A stretch of DNA of 63,836 nucleotides from Planctomycetota bacterium (GCA_017303505.1 JAFLCP010000027.1:1-63836); one strand, 5' to 3'. Counted from the first letter of the stretch, positions 17,955-28,595 are shown. Translations and numbers: made by a program. Notes: generated by a model from the letters alone, not told the origin.

Positions 17955-19286
17955 TTAAGAACCGAGCACCTCAAAGCCATTCACTCCACCACTGGTGCTC
18001 GTCCCAAATCGATCGACTTCCATACCCATGTGATGCGCGAGAGATACAAACAAGTTCGCCAGCGGCAAGTTGTTCTTCTCGTCGAATGCCAAATGTTGGC
18101 CATGTCGGAATGATCCCCCAGCGACAAGCGTGGGCACGTTATGCCAATCATGGCTACTAGCGTTACCCAAGTTCGAACCAAACAATACCGCCGTCTGATC
18201 TAGTAGCGGTCGACCACTTTCTTCTATGGATCGCATCTTGTCCAAAAACTCTGCAAAGGCAGTGAACTCCGCCGCTTCAATAACCTGTAACTCGGCAATC
18301 TTCTCGGGATCTTTGCCATGATGGGACAAATTATGCCAATCGTTTTTCACACCATCAATCGTGGGGACTGCGTTCATACCACTCAGTTGAAAAGTGATAT
18401 TGCGAGTGGAATCGCTTTGTAACGCTAGAGCGATCATGTCATACATCATACGTTGCTTGCCAATCGCATCGTTGCGGTCTGCGATATCACGTGGCTCTTT
18501 GGCATCGGTTTGCGGCTTAGGCTTATTGACCCAACCTTCTGAAACTTGCAAACGACTTTCTAAATCGCGAACAGCGGACAAATATTCATCCAACTTGTTT
18601 CGGTCACGAGCGCCTACTTCGCCTTCGAGCTTTTTCGCTTGGCCCAACACGGTGTCCAAAATGCTTCGTCCACGCTCCAACTTGCGCATCTCTTGCGCGA
18701 TCTCCTGAGGCGAACCGGTCATAAAAAGCGCACGAAACAATCGCAGCGGAGACATCTCGCCTGGAATCTCTACGCCGCTGGCTGTCCAGGACATCGAGCG
18801 TCCACTAGTCGATAGAACCAAACTGGGATAACGGGTTTCGGCACCGACTTTTTCCGCAAAGAATTGATCCAACGAAACCGTATTGCGAAACCCTGCCAGG
18901 CCAGGTCGTTGGGCCGACGTAAGCCAAGTCATCTCCGACGCATGACCGCTGTCGCCTTGTTGCTCGGGATGAGACAGACCAGAAAACACCGTAAAACAAT
19001 CGCGATGTTTTTCAAGAATCTTCAAATAGGGTGTCAGTTCATAGTCCGCCCCTACCTGACTCGGATTCAGAAACGGTGTGTGAAAGCCCAACGTCGCACA
19101 GGCCGCCACAAATCGTTTCGGTGGTTGTGCCTCTGCCGCTTCCGCTCGGCGATACATCGCTGGGCACATAGCCTCTAGTAAAGGCAAGCCGATCACAGTT
19201 GCCCCAACACCTCTCAAGAAATGTCGCCGCGTTAATGCCGGACGTGAGATATGGGGAACCCTATTTGATGGCCTCGTATTTCCCAT
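17955..19286 (-). CDS. DUF1552 family Tat-exported protein
   Basis: 443 aa. A twin-arginine signal (LTRRHFLRGVGATVIGLPLL, Arg20-Arg21) is followed by the DUF1552 fold: VAACATLGFHTPFLNP, FSGLSHPEQQGDSGHASEMT, LPLANLFVSLAHHMGMEVDR. This is the DUF1501-related, sulfatase/phosphatase-like superfamily of planctomycetes. Its usual partner is a DUF1592-type cytochrome protein, which is encoded 78 bp upstream on the same strand, so the pair is probably co-transcribed and acts together in the periplasm. The biochemical role is not established. GGGGATAACC precedes the ATG. Confidence 0.9.
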   Translation of the reverse strand: MGNTRPSNRVPHISRPALTRRHFLRGVGATVIGLPLLEAMCPAMYRRAEAAEAQPPKRFVAACATLGFHTPFLNPSQVGADYELTPYLKILEKHRDCFTVFSGLSHPEQQGDSGHASEMTWLTSAQRPGLAGFRNTVSLDQFFAEKVGAETRYPSLVLSTSGRSMSWTASGVEIPGEMSPLRLFRALFMTGSPQEIAQEMRKLERGRSILDTVLGQAKKLEGEVGARDRNKLDEYLSAVRDLESRLQVSEGWVNKPKPQTDAKEPRDIADRNDAIGKQRMMYDMIALALQSDSTRNITFQLSGMNAVPTIDGVKNDWHNLSHHGKDPEKIAELQVIEAAEFTAFAEFLDKMRSIEESGRPLLDQTAVLFGSNLGNASSHDWHNVPTLVAGGSFRHGQHLAFDEKNNLPLANLFVSLAHHMGMEVDRFGTSTSGGVNGFEVLGS

Positions 19287-19364
19287 TGGTTATCCCCTAG
19301 TTTCCCATTCTATGTAGAACATCATTCCAGCCTTGCGACAACGACGAACCCGCTGCGAAATACT

Positions 19365-21791
19365 TTATTTGCTTCGGAAAAGCTCACTGACAACCACTAA
19401 CTGCAGCAAGTCACGAATGCCTTTTCCCGGCTGTGTTGCTGCCTCAGCAATTCGATCCAATTCCTCACGATCCGAAAAACCCATCTCACGTCCCGTCGCA
19501 AACGTGAGCAATTTTTTAGCAAATGCCAGCGCCAATTGCTTCCGATTTTCTGCCAACAACTTGCGAAACTCAACATAATTCGCAAACTCTTCCCCCGTCA
19601 TCAATTCACCCGACGAATCAACGTTGGGGCCAAGTTTGTATTGCACACGTCGCCCTAAGATCTCTTTGTTGACACGTTCCCCCAAGTCCGTTGTACGAAA
19701 TTGATCACGCCAGCCACCGATCGGATCGAAAGACTCCAAGGCAAAGCCTGGTGGATCAATCATACGATGACAACCATTGCACGTGTCTAGACTTCGATGT
19801 TTGTCCAATAGTTCTCGCAATGTTGATGCGCCGCGGATATCCGGTTCCACACCAGGAACACCAGGGGGCGGTGGAGGTACCGAGTATCCCAAGATACGTT
19901 CGGTAACCCAAGCTCCGCGTACCACGGGTGATGTATTCGTCCCATTTGCGGAAACTTTCAAAATCGCTCCCTGAGATAATAAGCCACCGCGTACGGAATC
20001 CTTCGACAGTTGAGTTTGACGCACATCAGGTCCACGTACATCATCGATTCCATAGTGCTCTGCCAACCTCTCATTCAACATGGCATAAGGGCTTTCGACC
20101 AGTTCGCGCACATCCCTATTGGCTTCAAACAAATGTCGCAAATAAGTGCGTGACTCGGCAAGCATCGACCACTGCAAATAGGGATCGTATTCGGGATAGA
20201 GCTTCTCATCGGGGTTGGTGAAGTTGATGTCGGCTAACTGCAACCAACTGTTGCTAAAGTCCGTGACAAAGCGTTCAAACTTTTCGTTCTTCAGCAATCG
20301 TTCGGCTTGCGCTACCAGTTGCTCTGCATCCTGCAGTTTGCCTGAGCTTGCTAACTCCATCAGAACGGAATCAGGTGTCGTGCGATTCAAGAAATAGGAC
20401 AAGCGATTCGCGATTTCAAAGTCATCTAATTTCGGACCTTTCTCGCGGAGATAAAGAAAGTCGGGAGAACATAAGATCGCCACCAGGGCGGTCCGCAACG
20501 CTTCATCTGCAGTCGCTTTTTTGTTCAATTCTTGCTCGAACAAATCCATGTAGGCATCGAGTTCATCCAATTTCACGGGGCGACGGAAGGCGCGTTCCGC
20601 AAAACGCTGCAACACCGCCTGAACAGCAGTTCGGTCGTCGGTCAATTTCAAATCGTACTTGGGGAGATACTCGATCCGATTTCGGTCGCGGGCATTGCGG
20701 GGTGGCAGCTCCTGTCGATCAAGGCCTGCGTAAATCTCTGCTTGAAAGTTGCGTTCGGTCGCGCGAGGAAGGGGGCCCTCCAGTTCGATGTCCAAAATAG
20801 CCAAGCCTGCCCCTTTGTATTCCGCAACCGGAGTATTTTTCAGTGCGAACCGATCTGTAATTCCATAAACCGTCAGCTCGATCATGTAACGCGCGGAGAT
20901 CCAGGTGGTCACTTCGATCGTTGTTGGTTCGCCTGGTGGCATCGAATAGAAACCAAACGTGGGTTGTTCCAATCCGCGAGCAAAGGTGGTGGCTCCAATT
21001 GAAAAAGTGATCGGTTTTTCGCTTTGATAGGCATAACCTCTTACACGAACGCGATAGTACCCATCCTTTTGTGTCCCCGCTTCACGCAACATGCCAGTGG
21101 GATAGCCATAGTTTTTGAAAAAGACGACCGCTCCATCATCGCGTTTCAGCCAAACCTTCCCTAGCCATTGTTCGGCATTTTGCGTGTTGGCATAACTCGC
21201 CACGATCTTGCTTGGTTCCAGTTCTCGACTCACTTGCCGATCGACTTCTTCTAAAGCTAACGTGGCACAGTCGATATACTGTTGCATTTGCACCATCGAG
21301 ATACTGAGCGACTCACCGATGTTGTTGAATTCATGTCGTTCGGTATCTTCGGGTAAGCGTTCCGCCAATTTGAGATTGGTACCCAACAGATCGTTGATGG
21401 TGTTTTGATACTCTTGTCGATTCAAACGCCGAAAGACAGTTCCTTTCTGCGATTGATGCGCGGTTCGCAGCGCCGAGGCTAAGGATTGAATGTAACTGTG
21501 TTGAGTCAAACTTCTATCTGCTTCCGGCGGCATTTCCCCCGCTACAACTCGGTCATAGATCCGAACCCACTTTTCATAATTAGCCGGGTCATTAAGATCG
21601 AACTTAAACGTTTCGAGATTTAGACCGCCGTCCGCTGATTTGCGGCCATGACACTCGAAGCAGTGGTCCTGTAAGAATTGTTCACGCTCTTCCCCCCGCG
21701 ATTCGAACCCGATACCCCATAGTATAAATAGGGAAATAATCGCAATGGTCCATCGTTTATCGAAGACCAATGTTTCGTAGGGATAGCTCAC
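19365..21791 (-). CDS. planctomycete cytochrome-type protein (DUF1587/1592/1588/1585)
   Basis: 808 aa from the GTG at 21789-21791, chosen because AGGA lies 7 nt upstream; an upstream TTG would add 11 residues. An N-terminal membrane/signal segment (TIAIISLFILWGIGF) is followed by a heme-type CFECH (about residue 44). Then come DUF1587 (VFRRLNRQEYQNTINDLLG), a beta-sandwich, DUF1595/1592 (AFRRPVKLDELDAYMDLFEQ; LVAILCSPDFLYL), DUF1588 with a second CNGCH, and DUF1585 (C-terminal ATGREMGFSDREELD). Probably a periplasmic or surface redox protein working with the DUF1552 protein. Substrate unknown. Confidence 0.9.
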   Translation of the reverse strand: MSYPYETLVFDKRWTIAIISLFILWGIGFESRGEEREQFLQDHCFECHGRKSADGGLNLETFKFDLNDPANYEKWVRIYDRVVAGEMPPEADRSLTQHSYIQSLASALRTAHQSQKGTVFRRLNRQEYQNTINDLLGTNLKLAERLPEDTERHEFNNIGESLSISMVQMQQYIDCATLALEEVDRQVSRELEPSKIVASYANTQNAEQWLGKVWLKRDDGAVVFFKNYGYPTGMLREAGTQKDGYYRVRVRGYAYQSEKPITFSIGATTFARGLEQPTFGFYSMPPGEPTTIEVTTWISARYMIELTVYGITDRFALKNTPVAEYKGAGLAILDIELEGPLPRATERNFQAEIYAGLDRQELPPRNARDRNRIEYLPKYDLKLTDDRTAVQAVLQRFAERAFRRPVKLDELDAYMDLFEQELNKKATADEALRTALVAILCSPDFLYLREKGPKLDDFEIANRLSYFLNRTTPDSVLMELASSGKLQDAEQLVAQAERLLKNEKFERFVTDFSNSWLQLADINFTNPDEKLYPEYDPYLQWSMLAESRTYLRHLFEANRDVRELVESPYAMLNERLAEHYGIDDVRGPDVRQTQLSKDSVRGGLLSQGAILKVSANGTNTSPVVRGAWVTERILGYSVPPPPPGVPGVEPDIRGASTLRELLDKHRSLDTCNGCHRMIDPPGFALESFDPIGGWRDQFRTTDLGERVNKEILGRRVQYKLGPNVDSSGELMTGEEFANYVEFRKLLAENRKQLALAFAKKLLTFATGREMGFSDREELDRIAEAATQPGKGIRDLLQLVVVSELFRSK

Positions 21792-21831
21792 GCTTATATC
21801 CTCGCTTAGCGACTTCGTAATCAAGAGCGAA

Positions 21832-23277
21832 TCAAGTCACAATTTCTTGAACCACTCGAGCTGCTCTTTGAGCGGTAATAATTTGCTTTTGGTTGTTGTA
21901 AGGATAAAAAACTTTGTCCCAGTGTAATCCAAACAGATGCATGATGGTGGCTTGAAAATCATTGGGCGTTACCACATTCTCAACCGCTTTATGCCCAAAT
22001 TCATCGGTAGCGCCGTAAACCGTGCCACCTCGTATACCACCTCCTGCAAGCCAAATGCTGAAGCCTTGTCCGTTATGGTCTCGGCCCGCTTGTTCGGGAG
22101 AACCGTGCTCCTGGGTTACAGGCAGCCGTCCGATTTCCCCACCCCAATGCACCAAGGTGGAATCGAGTAGGCCGCGTTGCTTGAGATCTTTAACCAACGC
22201 CGCTACGGGCTGATCTGTCTTCTTGCAAATGGAAGTGAGGCCTGGCTTCAAAGCGCTATGATTGTCCCAAGGTTGTCCTGCGTGAAAGAGTTGCACGAAG
22301 CGCACACCACGCTCCACTAACCGGCGAGCGAGCAAACATCGCGTTCCATATTCGCGAGTGTCCGGTTGATCGATTCCATACATCGCTAACGTCGCTGCGG
22401 ACTCTTTCGAGATGTCCAGCGCATCGGTCGCAGCCAACTGCATGCGAGCCGCAAGTTCATAACTTGCGATTCGGGCTTCTAACTCGCTCTCGCCGGGATG
22501 CGATTGGAGGTGACGCTGATTGAGCGATTGCAACAGGTCAAGATTTTGTCGTTGCGAGGCACCCGCCAAAGCAGGCGGGGGTTGGAGATTAAAGATTCGC
22601 GGTTCTTTGGGCCTCAATACAGTACCTTGAAACATCGCGGGCATAAAACCGTTGGACCAATTGGTCACCCCATCAACCGGATGTCCACCTGGATCGGTCA
22701 ACACCATATAGGCAGGCAGATCTTGCGTTTCGGAGCCAAGTGCATAAGCCATCCATGAGCCTAACGTGGGGCGTCCCAAAATGCCGGGAATACCACCGTG
22801 AAAATAGCGAATTGATACCTCATGCCCGTTCGCCCCCGTATGCATACTGCGGATCAAACAAATGTCATCGGCAATTGATCCGGTGTGTGGGAGCAATTCC
22901 GACAGCTCCATCCCACATTGACCATGATGAGAGAATTTGAATGGAGTCCCCAAGAGCTTTTTGCTGGCTTGATTGACAAACGAAAAATGAATGTCGCCAG
23001 GGTAATCCGTCCCGCTTCTTTTGCTCAGCTCCGGCTTCGGATCCGTCAAATCCATATGCGAGGGACCACCATGCTGAAAGAGCGAAATCATCGCTTTCGC
23101 TGTGGCGGGAAAATGCGTTGGACGAGGTTTGAGATCATTGTAGGGTCGATCTTTTAATACCGGTGGCGTAGCTCGCGCTTGTTCGGCTGCTAACATCCAA
23201 TTCTATGCGAGCGCGCCGACCCCCATGCCAGTTTGAGTCAACCAATCTCTGCGATTTGCCAACGGTGACGAATCCAT
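21832..23277 (-). pseudogene. DUF1501 protein with TAG in the signal peptide
   Basis: The gene appears to start at the ATG 23275-23277, which has GAGG 8 nt upstream. It encodes NRRDWLTQTGMGVGALA, then a TAG (23203-23205), then NWMLAAEQARATPP and 454 intact residues. Without the TAG this is a standard Tat-type leader on a DUF1501 protein (ISLFQHGGPSHMDLTDPKPE, HWGGEIGRLPVTQEHGSPEQ, RDHNGQGFSIWLAGGGIRGG). A single change such as TTG to TAG explains it. The rest of the frame has no damage, so the mutation is recent, suppressed or a sequencing error. Translation could restart at Met 28 (23194-23196), but that product would lack the export signal. Ten bp downstream of the DUF1553 gene. Confidence 0.85.
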
Positions 23278-23287
23278 TTTTAATTCC

Positions 23288-26200
23288 TCAGTCCACATAC
23301 AAAAATTCGTTCGAGTTCAACAACGTCTGGCACACATGGATAAGCACTTGTTGGCCTACCGTGGAACCAGGTGGAACACGTTGTGGTTCAGCTTGCAACA
23401 ATCGAATTTGCTGCTGTGCAAACTGAATCAACAACTCCATTTCTTCGGACGACGGCGCGCGGAAATAAACTCGCTCCCAAGCTCGATGCAGTTGCCCTGC
23501 TAGTTGGGAATAATCTTCTGCAGGTCCACGAAAACCTTCTTGGCTTTTATAACTTTGTGATACGCCATCGGGAGTCGTCAGATTTAACTGGACCGTCCAT
23601 GTGAATGAATCCGATGTTTCGTGTTCTCGACAGTGAGCTACAAAATCGATCGCTTCACCAGCGGTCACCTGCAAACCATTTACAACAGTTGCTGTGGTCG
23701 AGTGCTGAGCCGTCCAGCGTCCCTTAGCGCTGCCCGCTTGAACAACGATCCCCTCAACACCATCTCCGTTTTCGCTTCCATGCCCCAAACTTCCTTCGAT
23801 CGACAACGAACCAGTTGCAGGAGCAATCCACCGCCGAATCGTTGGAAAATTCTTATTACCAGGATGGCCTCCCTGTGCGTGCAACAGTACCCATCCGATT
23901 GTTGCATCTGGTATGGTTGCTCCACCTTGCCATTGACTACCGGTGAAGTGGGCTAAGGTCTGGAAACTCTCGACCGTACCTATTTCATCATTTACTTTGC
24001 CCGTTCCATAAAGCCACATGGGCGCCGGTGGGACTATGGTACCAAGTTGCTCTTGCCATTTTGAATCCACCGACTTGGCTGCTGATTCTTGCACAATCCG
24101 CTGCGCCAATTTCTGCGATTGAGCAATCGCGAAGTCTCCGTTCATCAACATCAAGGCTTGAGTAGGAACGGTGGAAGCAGGACGCACATCGCAATTCACC
24201 CCCATCACCGGCGCATCGAATGTTTGCAACAAAGCGACCGGTTGAGTCCGTCTCCATTTAGCATAGACACTTCGGCGGGGCTGAGCTGGATCGATGCTCA
24301 CTTGTCCTGCGTCATCTTCTAACAACGGGAGTGGGTTACCAAACATCGATCGGTTTAAATCGCCCGCAGTCTGCAACATCGCATCACGCACTACCTCAGC
24401 ATCCATGCGTTGAATCGGCTTTCGCCAATAGAGCAAGTTATCAGGATCGACAGCATCACCAACAGCATTCCTAGCTGAACTCTGGCGATACACCGTTGAC
24501 GTCAAAATAACTCGTTGCAGATCTTTCAAACTCCATTGCTTGTCGATCAACTCGGTCGCTAACCACTGCAGAACATCTGGATGTGTTGGTGTATTTCCTA
24601 AACGCCCGAAATCGCCAGGTGTTGCCACGATACCGCGTCCAAAGTGATGCATCCAAATACGATTAACGAGAGATCGGACCAGTAACGGATTCGGTTGCTC
24701 CGACTGGGTGAGCCAACGAGCGAATGCGAGTCGTCGACCTGTGGTCGGAATACTTGTGTCATCGTCTGGGAAGGTAGCTGATTCACTTTCTGGAACCAAC
24801 ACCGCCAATTTACCTGGCTTCACTTCTTCCGTGGGCTGATTGAAGTCGCCGCGATGAAACAGCTTTGTCACAACGGAATGATTTGCCGGTTCCATAAGCG
24901 CCTGTAAGTAACGCTCTGCTGGTTTCCTGGCTCGAACTTCGGCAATCCGCGCATCATATTTTTTGAGATCCTCAGCTGCATCGGGTAAATACTGATACAG
25001 CACGCCAGGTGAAATGTTCACACTGGGATATTTGTCTAACAGCATCTTCTGAGTTTCGTTGCGTTTATCAGCCGGTGTTTCATAGGCCAGTTTCAATTCA
25101 GCCCGCAAGGGTTCTTCATACTTCATAAGCTCCTTCTCTAGAGCTTGTCGCATATACTCTTGCTGCTTGGTATTCTTCTCTTGAGCAATCTTCTGCGCTT
25201 CTTCTTCAAGTATGGCTGCCTGTTGCCGATCTGCAGCTGTGTACAGAGAAACCAAGCGTTCGTTGGGTGTTTTCCACTGTTGCCAGTCGAGGGCTGGTTC
25301 AAATACAGCGCGGATCGCAAAATAATCGCGATGCGAAATGGGATCGTAACGATGATCATGGCATTGAGCGCAATTCAAACTTGAACTGAGCAATGTACTT
25401 CCGATAATTTGCATGGTATCCGCGATGGTGCGATTGCGCGACTCGGGTGAGTTATCGCCGCTACCCGTTCCATCGGCTGCCATGCGTAAAAAGCCTGTTG
25501 CCGTCAGACATTCGATTTGCGATTCAGTCCAATCGCCTTGTTGAGGACCAGCTAACTCATCCCCCGCGAGTTGCTCGATAATGAATCGATCTAGCGGTTT
25601 ATCGGAATTGAACGACCGAATCACATAATCACGATATTGCCATGCCCAGGGGCGTTCGGCATCTGCCAGGGTAACGCCATCGCTGTCAGCGTACCCGGCC
25701 GCATCCAACCAATGGCGAGCCCAACGCTCGCCATACGCAGGCGACTGGAGAACTTGTTCAACCATTTGCTCGTACCAATTGTCGCTTTCGTTTTCACTCC
25801 AATAGCGAACTTGGTCAGCGGTTGGCAACAGCCCCAACAGATCGACGTAAACTCGCCGAATGAGCGTGAGACGAGACGCATCGGGAGAAAAGCTCAACTC
25901 TTTGGGCATCGCGTTTTCGAGATACGTATCAAGCTGTGTGCGCGCTAACGAGTTTGACCGCACCGTCATCTCGGGGCGTCGAATCGGCTGATAAGCCCAA
26001 TAAGCGCGTTCTTCTTCGGTAAGTGGTACTCCGGGTCCAATTTGCTCTGGTTCGGCTCGGAGCGTAGGAGCACCAGCAGCGATCCATCGTCGCAATTTCT
26101 CTTTCTTTTCGGGGCTCACTTTCGCTTCACCTGGAGGCATTTCATTTTTTGAAATGCGTTGCCACAGCAAGCTTTGTTCGGGATCGTTGCCTGCCAGGGA

Positions 26201-26494
26201 GGGTCCGGAATCGCCTCCCATGTGCATGAAACGTACCAAGCGCAGGTCTAATCCACCTTCCAGCTTGTTCGTGGCGCCGTGACAATCAAGACAATATTCT
26301 CGCAAGATCGGGCGAATGTCGGACTCAAAGTGCAGAGTCGAATCTTCTTGACCTAAACCCAAAGTGGCAGTAGCCAACCATAGCGAGACGACGCAAAGTG
26401 CGTTTGTAATGCGAGAACTTTTAAGGTAGCGGTGGAGTTCGAATCCGGCACAGAACGAGCCAAGTTCGGTCCATAGCGATTGCCATCGAACCAT
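23288..26494 (-). CDS. planctomycete cytochrome protein, DUF1549/DUF1553
   Basis: About 1068 aa from the ATG at 26492-26494; the frame extends 18 codons upstream only to a TTG. A signal segment (NALCVVSLWLATATLG) is followed by a PSCyt1 heme motif YCLDCHGATNKLEGGLDLR. Next come DUF1549 (LIRRVYVDLLGLLPTADQVR, CAQCHDHRYDPISHRDYF) and DUF1553 (RRLAFARWLTQSEQPNPLLV; IHHFGRGIVATPGDFGRLGN-like segment). An extra domain of about 170 residues interrupts the DUF1553 C-terminal part (GTVESFQTLAHFTGSQWQGG to FTWTVQLNLT) and looks like a beta-sandwich. Its DUF1501 partner follows after 10 bp and carries a nonsense codon. Confidence 0.9.
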   Translation of the reverse strand: MVRWQSLWTELGSFCAGFELHRYLKSSRITNALCVVSLWLATATLGLGQEDSTLHFESDIRPILREYCLDCHGATNKLEGGLDLRLVRFMHMGGDSGPSLAGNDPEQSLLWQRISKNEMPPGEAKVSPEKKEKLRRWIAAGAPTLRAEPEQIGPGVPLTEEERAYWAYQPIRRPEMTVRSNSLARTQLDTYLENAMPKELSFSPDASRLTLIRRVYVDLLGLLPTADQVRYWSENESDNWYEQMVEQVLQSPAYGERWARHWLDAAGYADSDGVTLADAERPWAWQYRDYVIRSFNSDKPLDRFIIEQLAGDELAGPQQGDWTESQIECLTATGFLRMAADGTGSGDNSPESRNRTIADTMQIIGSTLLSSSLNCAQCHDHRYDPISHRDYFAIRAVFEPALDWQQWKTPNERLVSLYTAADRQQAAILEEEAQKIAQEKNTKQQEYMRQALEKELMKYEEPLRAELKLAYETPADKRNETQKMLLDKYPSVNISPGVLYQYLPDAAEDLKKYDARIAEVRARKPAERYLQALMEPANHSVVTKLFHRGDFNQPTEEVKPGKLAVLVPESESATFPDDDTSIPTTGRRLAFARWLTQSEQPNPLLVRSLVNRIWMHHFGRGIVATPGDFGRLGNTPTHPDVLQWLATELIDKQWSLKDLQRVILTSTVYRQSSARNAVGDAVDPDNLLYWRKPIQRMDAEVVRDAMLQTAGDLNRSMFGNPLPLLEDDAGQVSIDPAQPRRSVYAKWRRTQPVALLQTFDAPVMGVNCDVRPASTVPTQALMLMNGDFAIAQSQKLAQRIVQESAAKSVDSKWQEQLGTIVPPAPMWLYGTGKVNDEIGTVESFQTLAHFTGSQWQGGATIPDATIGWVLLHAQGGHPGNKNFPTIRRWIAPATGSLSIEGSLGHGSENGDGVEGIVVQAGSAKGRWTAQHSTTATVVNGLQVTAGEAIDFVAHCREHETSDSFTWTVQLNLTTPDGVSQSYKSQEGFRGPAEDYSQLAGQLHRAWERVYFRAPSSEEMELLIQFAQQQIRLLQAEPQRVPPGSTVGQQVLIHVCQTLLNSNEFLYVD

Positions 26495-26711
26495 AGGTTG
26501 CCTGTTGAGGTGGGATAGTAGGTGGTTGGAGGAATTGCGAGACTGCAATTCCGGAGGTAGGAGTGAACAGATTCATTCTAACATAGACCCTCGGCGAAGA
26601 CACTATCGAAATCGAGGCGGAGGCAAATCCTGGCTCAAAAGTGTGGAAACCGCTAGAGAATCGGTTACATTCTATGTCGATTTCCGCACTCCTAACGCTG
26701 AGAGAATCAAC

Positions 26712-28595
26712 ATGAATAGTCTCTATCGCCTGGGTCGCTTCATTGCTTGGTCGCTTTTGATTGTCGCCACAGTGCAGGTAGGCCTCATCGGCCGAAGTGC
26801 TTACGCGCAAGAGGCTACTGTCCCGGAAAACGCGATTCGCCAAGCGTACCAAAAGTTCGAATACATGGTTCCGATGCGCGATGGTGTGAAACTGCATACA
26901 GCCGTGTTCGTTCCTCGCGACACATCCAAGACTTACCCAATATTGATGAAACGAACCCCGTATTCCTGCTCACCCTACGGCGAAGACAAATATCCAAACT
27001 CTTTAGGCCCCAGCAATCTGTTTCCTGCTGCGGGTTATATTTTTGTGAACCAAGATGTGCGTGGTCGATTTTTATCGGAAGGGAACTTCGAACAAGTCAC
27101 TCCGCATAATCCCAATAAACGCACAGACAAAGACATCGACGAAAGTTCTGACACTTACGATACGATCGAGTGGTTACTGAAGAATGTACCCAACCACAAC
27201 GGTCGAGTCGGCATGTATGGTATCTCGTACCCTGGATTTTATTGTTCAGCGGGAATGATCGACGCTCATCCTGCTTTGATCGCCGTTTCGCCCCAAGCTC
27301 CTGTGGGCGATTGGTACTTTGATGACTTCTTGCACAATGGTGCGTTCTTTTTGGCCCATGCGTATCGTTGGCTCAACAACAATGCGCAAGAACGCAAAGG
27401 GCCAAGTATTGAGCGTGTTCCTCCCAAAGTTCTTCCAACGCTAGATGGCTATGAACTTTTCCTACGAGCGGGGACAATCGAAGAGATCAATCGTCAATTT
27501 CTCAATGGGCAAGTTCCTTTTTGGAACGATATGATGGCCCATCCTAATCGAGATGAGTTCTGGCAAAAACGCGCCATTCTTCCACATCTCAAAAAGGTTG
27601 CTCCGCACGTAATGGTGGTTACTGGTTGGTACGACGCTGAAGATTTATATGGTTCCTTCAAGACTTATCAAACCGTCGAATCGCTGAACCCCAGTGTCAA
27701 CAATGTACTTGTGGTGGGACCTTGGCATCACGGAGGTTGGGCAAGCAACGATGGCGACAAACTTGGGCCAGCAAATTTTGGCTCGAAGACTGGCGCCTAT
27801 TATCGCGAACATATTGAACTGCCTTTCTTCGAGAAATATCTCAAAGATGCCAATCTCCCTGCACCCGCCGAAGCAACCGTTTTTGAAACGGGCTCGAATA
27901 CTTGGAAAACTTTTGATCACTGGCCACCGCGAGACACCGCCAAACAAGTGTGGTACTTAAATGAAAAAAGTTCACTCAGCTTATCACCTCCGCAACAGAA
28001 AGATGGGGCTGATACCTATGTAAGCGATCCAGCGAAACCCGTTCCCTATACCGAAGTAGTTACTTCGCGAATGACTATCGAATATATGGTGGAAGATCAA
28101 CGATTCGCTGGGCGACGTCCCGATGTGCTCGTCTATCAAACCGAACCGTTTGCAGAAGATGTTGTCCTCGCCGGTCCATTGAAAGCGAAGTTGTGGGTCA
28201 CGAACTCGAATACCGATGCTGACTTTGTTGTCAAACTCATCGATGTGAATCCTGATTCCACGAATGCCACTGATCAACCAAATTTCCAAGGGATGCTTCG
28301 CAGCGAAGTATTACGGGGACGGTTCCGCAATTCATTCGAAAAGCCCGAACCTTTTGTCCCAGGAAAACCTACTGAAATCGAAATCGAATTGCTCGATGTG
28401 CTTCATCGTTTTAAGAAAGGCCATCGCCTGATGATTCAAATTCAAAGTACTTGGTTTCCGCTTGTGGATCGCAATCCTCAGAAGTTTGTTCCGAATATCT
28501 ATTTCGCAAAGCCCGAAGATTTTGAGAAAGCGACCATCAGTATTCTTCGTTCGCCCGAGTATCCATCATCGATCGAAGTGGGTGCGATGAAGTAG
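26712..28595 (+). CDS. secreted CocE/NonD-type hydrolase (X-Pro dipeptidyl-peptidase fold)
   Basis: 627 aa from the ATG at 26712, which begins a clear signal peptide (SLLIVATVQVGLIGRSAYAQ). The alpha/beta-hydrolase domain has YMVPMRDGVKLHTAVFVPRD, GYIFVNQDVRGRFLSEGNF, nucleophile elbow GISYPG (Ser172) and GPWHHGGWASNDGD with the likely catalytic His. A C-terminal jelly-roll (LAGPLKAKLWVTNSNTDADF, KGHRLMIQIQSTWFPLVDRN) is typical of the CocE/X-Pro dipeptidyl-peptidase family. It cleaves an ester or amide bond in an unknown exported substrate. Divergent from the DUF1553 gene. Its TAG stop (28593-28595) is also the first bases of MITE-like copy 1. Confidence 0.9.
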   Translation: MNSLYRLGRFIAWSLLIVATVQVGLIGRSAYAQEATVPENAIRQAYQKFEYMVPMRDGVKLHTAVFVPRDTSKTYPILMKRTPYSCSPYGEDKYPNSLGPSNLFPAAGYIFVNQDVRGRFLSEGNFEQVTPHNPNKRTDKDIDESSDTYDTIEWLLKNVPNHNGRVGMYGISYPGFYCSAGMIDAHPALIAVSPQAPVGDWYFDDFLHNGAFFLAHAYRWLNNNAQERKGPSIERVPPKVLPTLDGYELFLRAGTIEEINRQFLNGQVPFWNDMMAHPNRDEFWQKRAILPHLKKVAPHVMVVTGWYDAEDLYGSFKTYQTVESLNPSVNNVLVVGPWHHGGWASNDGDKLGPANFGSKTGAYYREHIELPFFEKYLKDANLPAPAEATVFETGSNTWKTFDHWPPRDTAKQVWYLNEKSSLSLSPPQQKDGADTYVSDPAKPVPYTEVVTSRMTIEYMVEDQRFAGRRPDVLVYQTEPFAEDVVLAGPLKAKLWVTNSNTDADFVVKLIDVNPDSTNATDQPNFQGMLRSEVLRGRFRNSFEKPEPFVPGKPTEIEIELLDVLHRFKKGHRLMIQIQSTWFPLVDRNPQKFVPNIYFAKPEDFEKATISILRSPEYPSSIEVGAMK

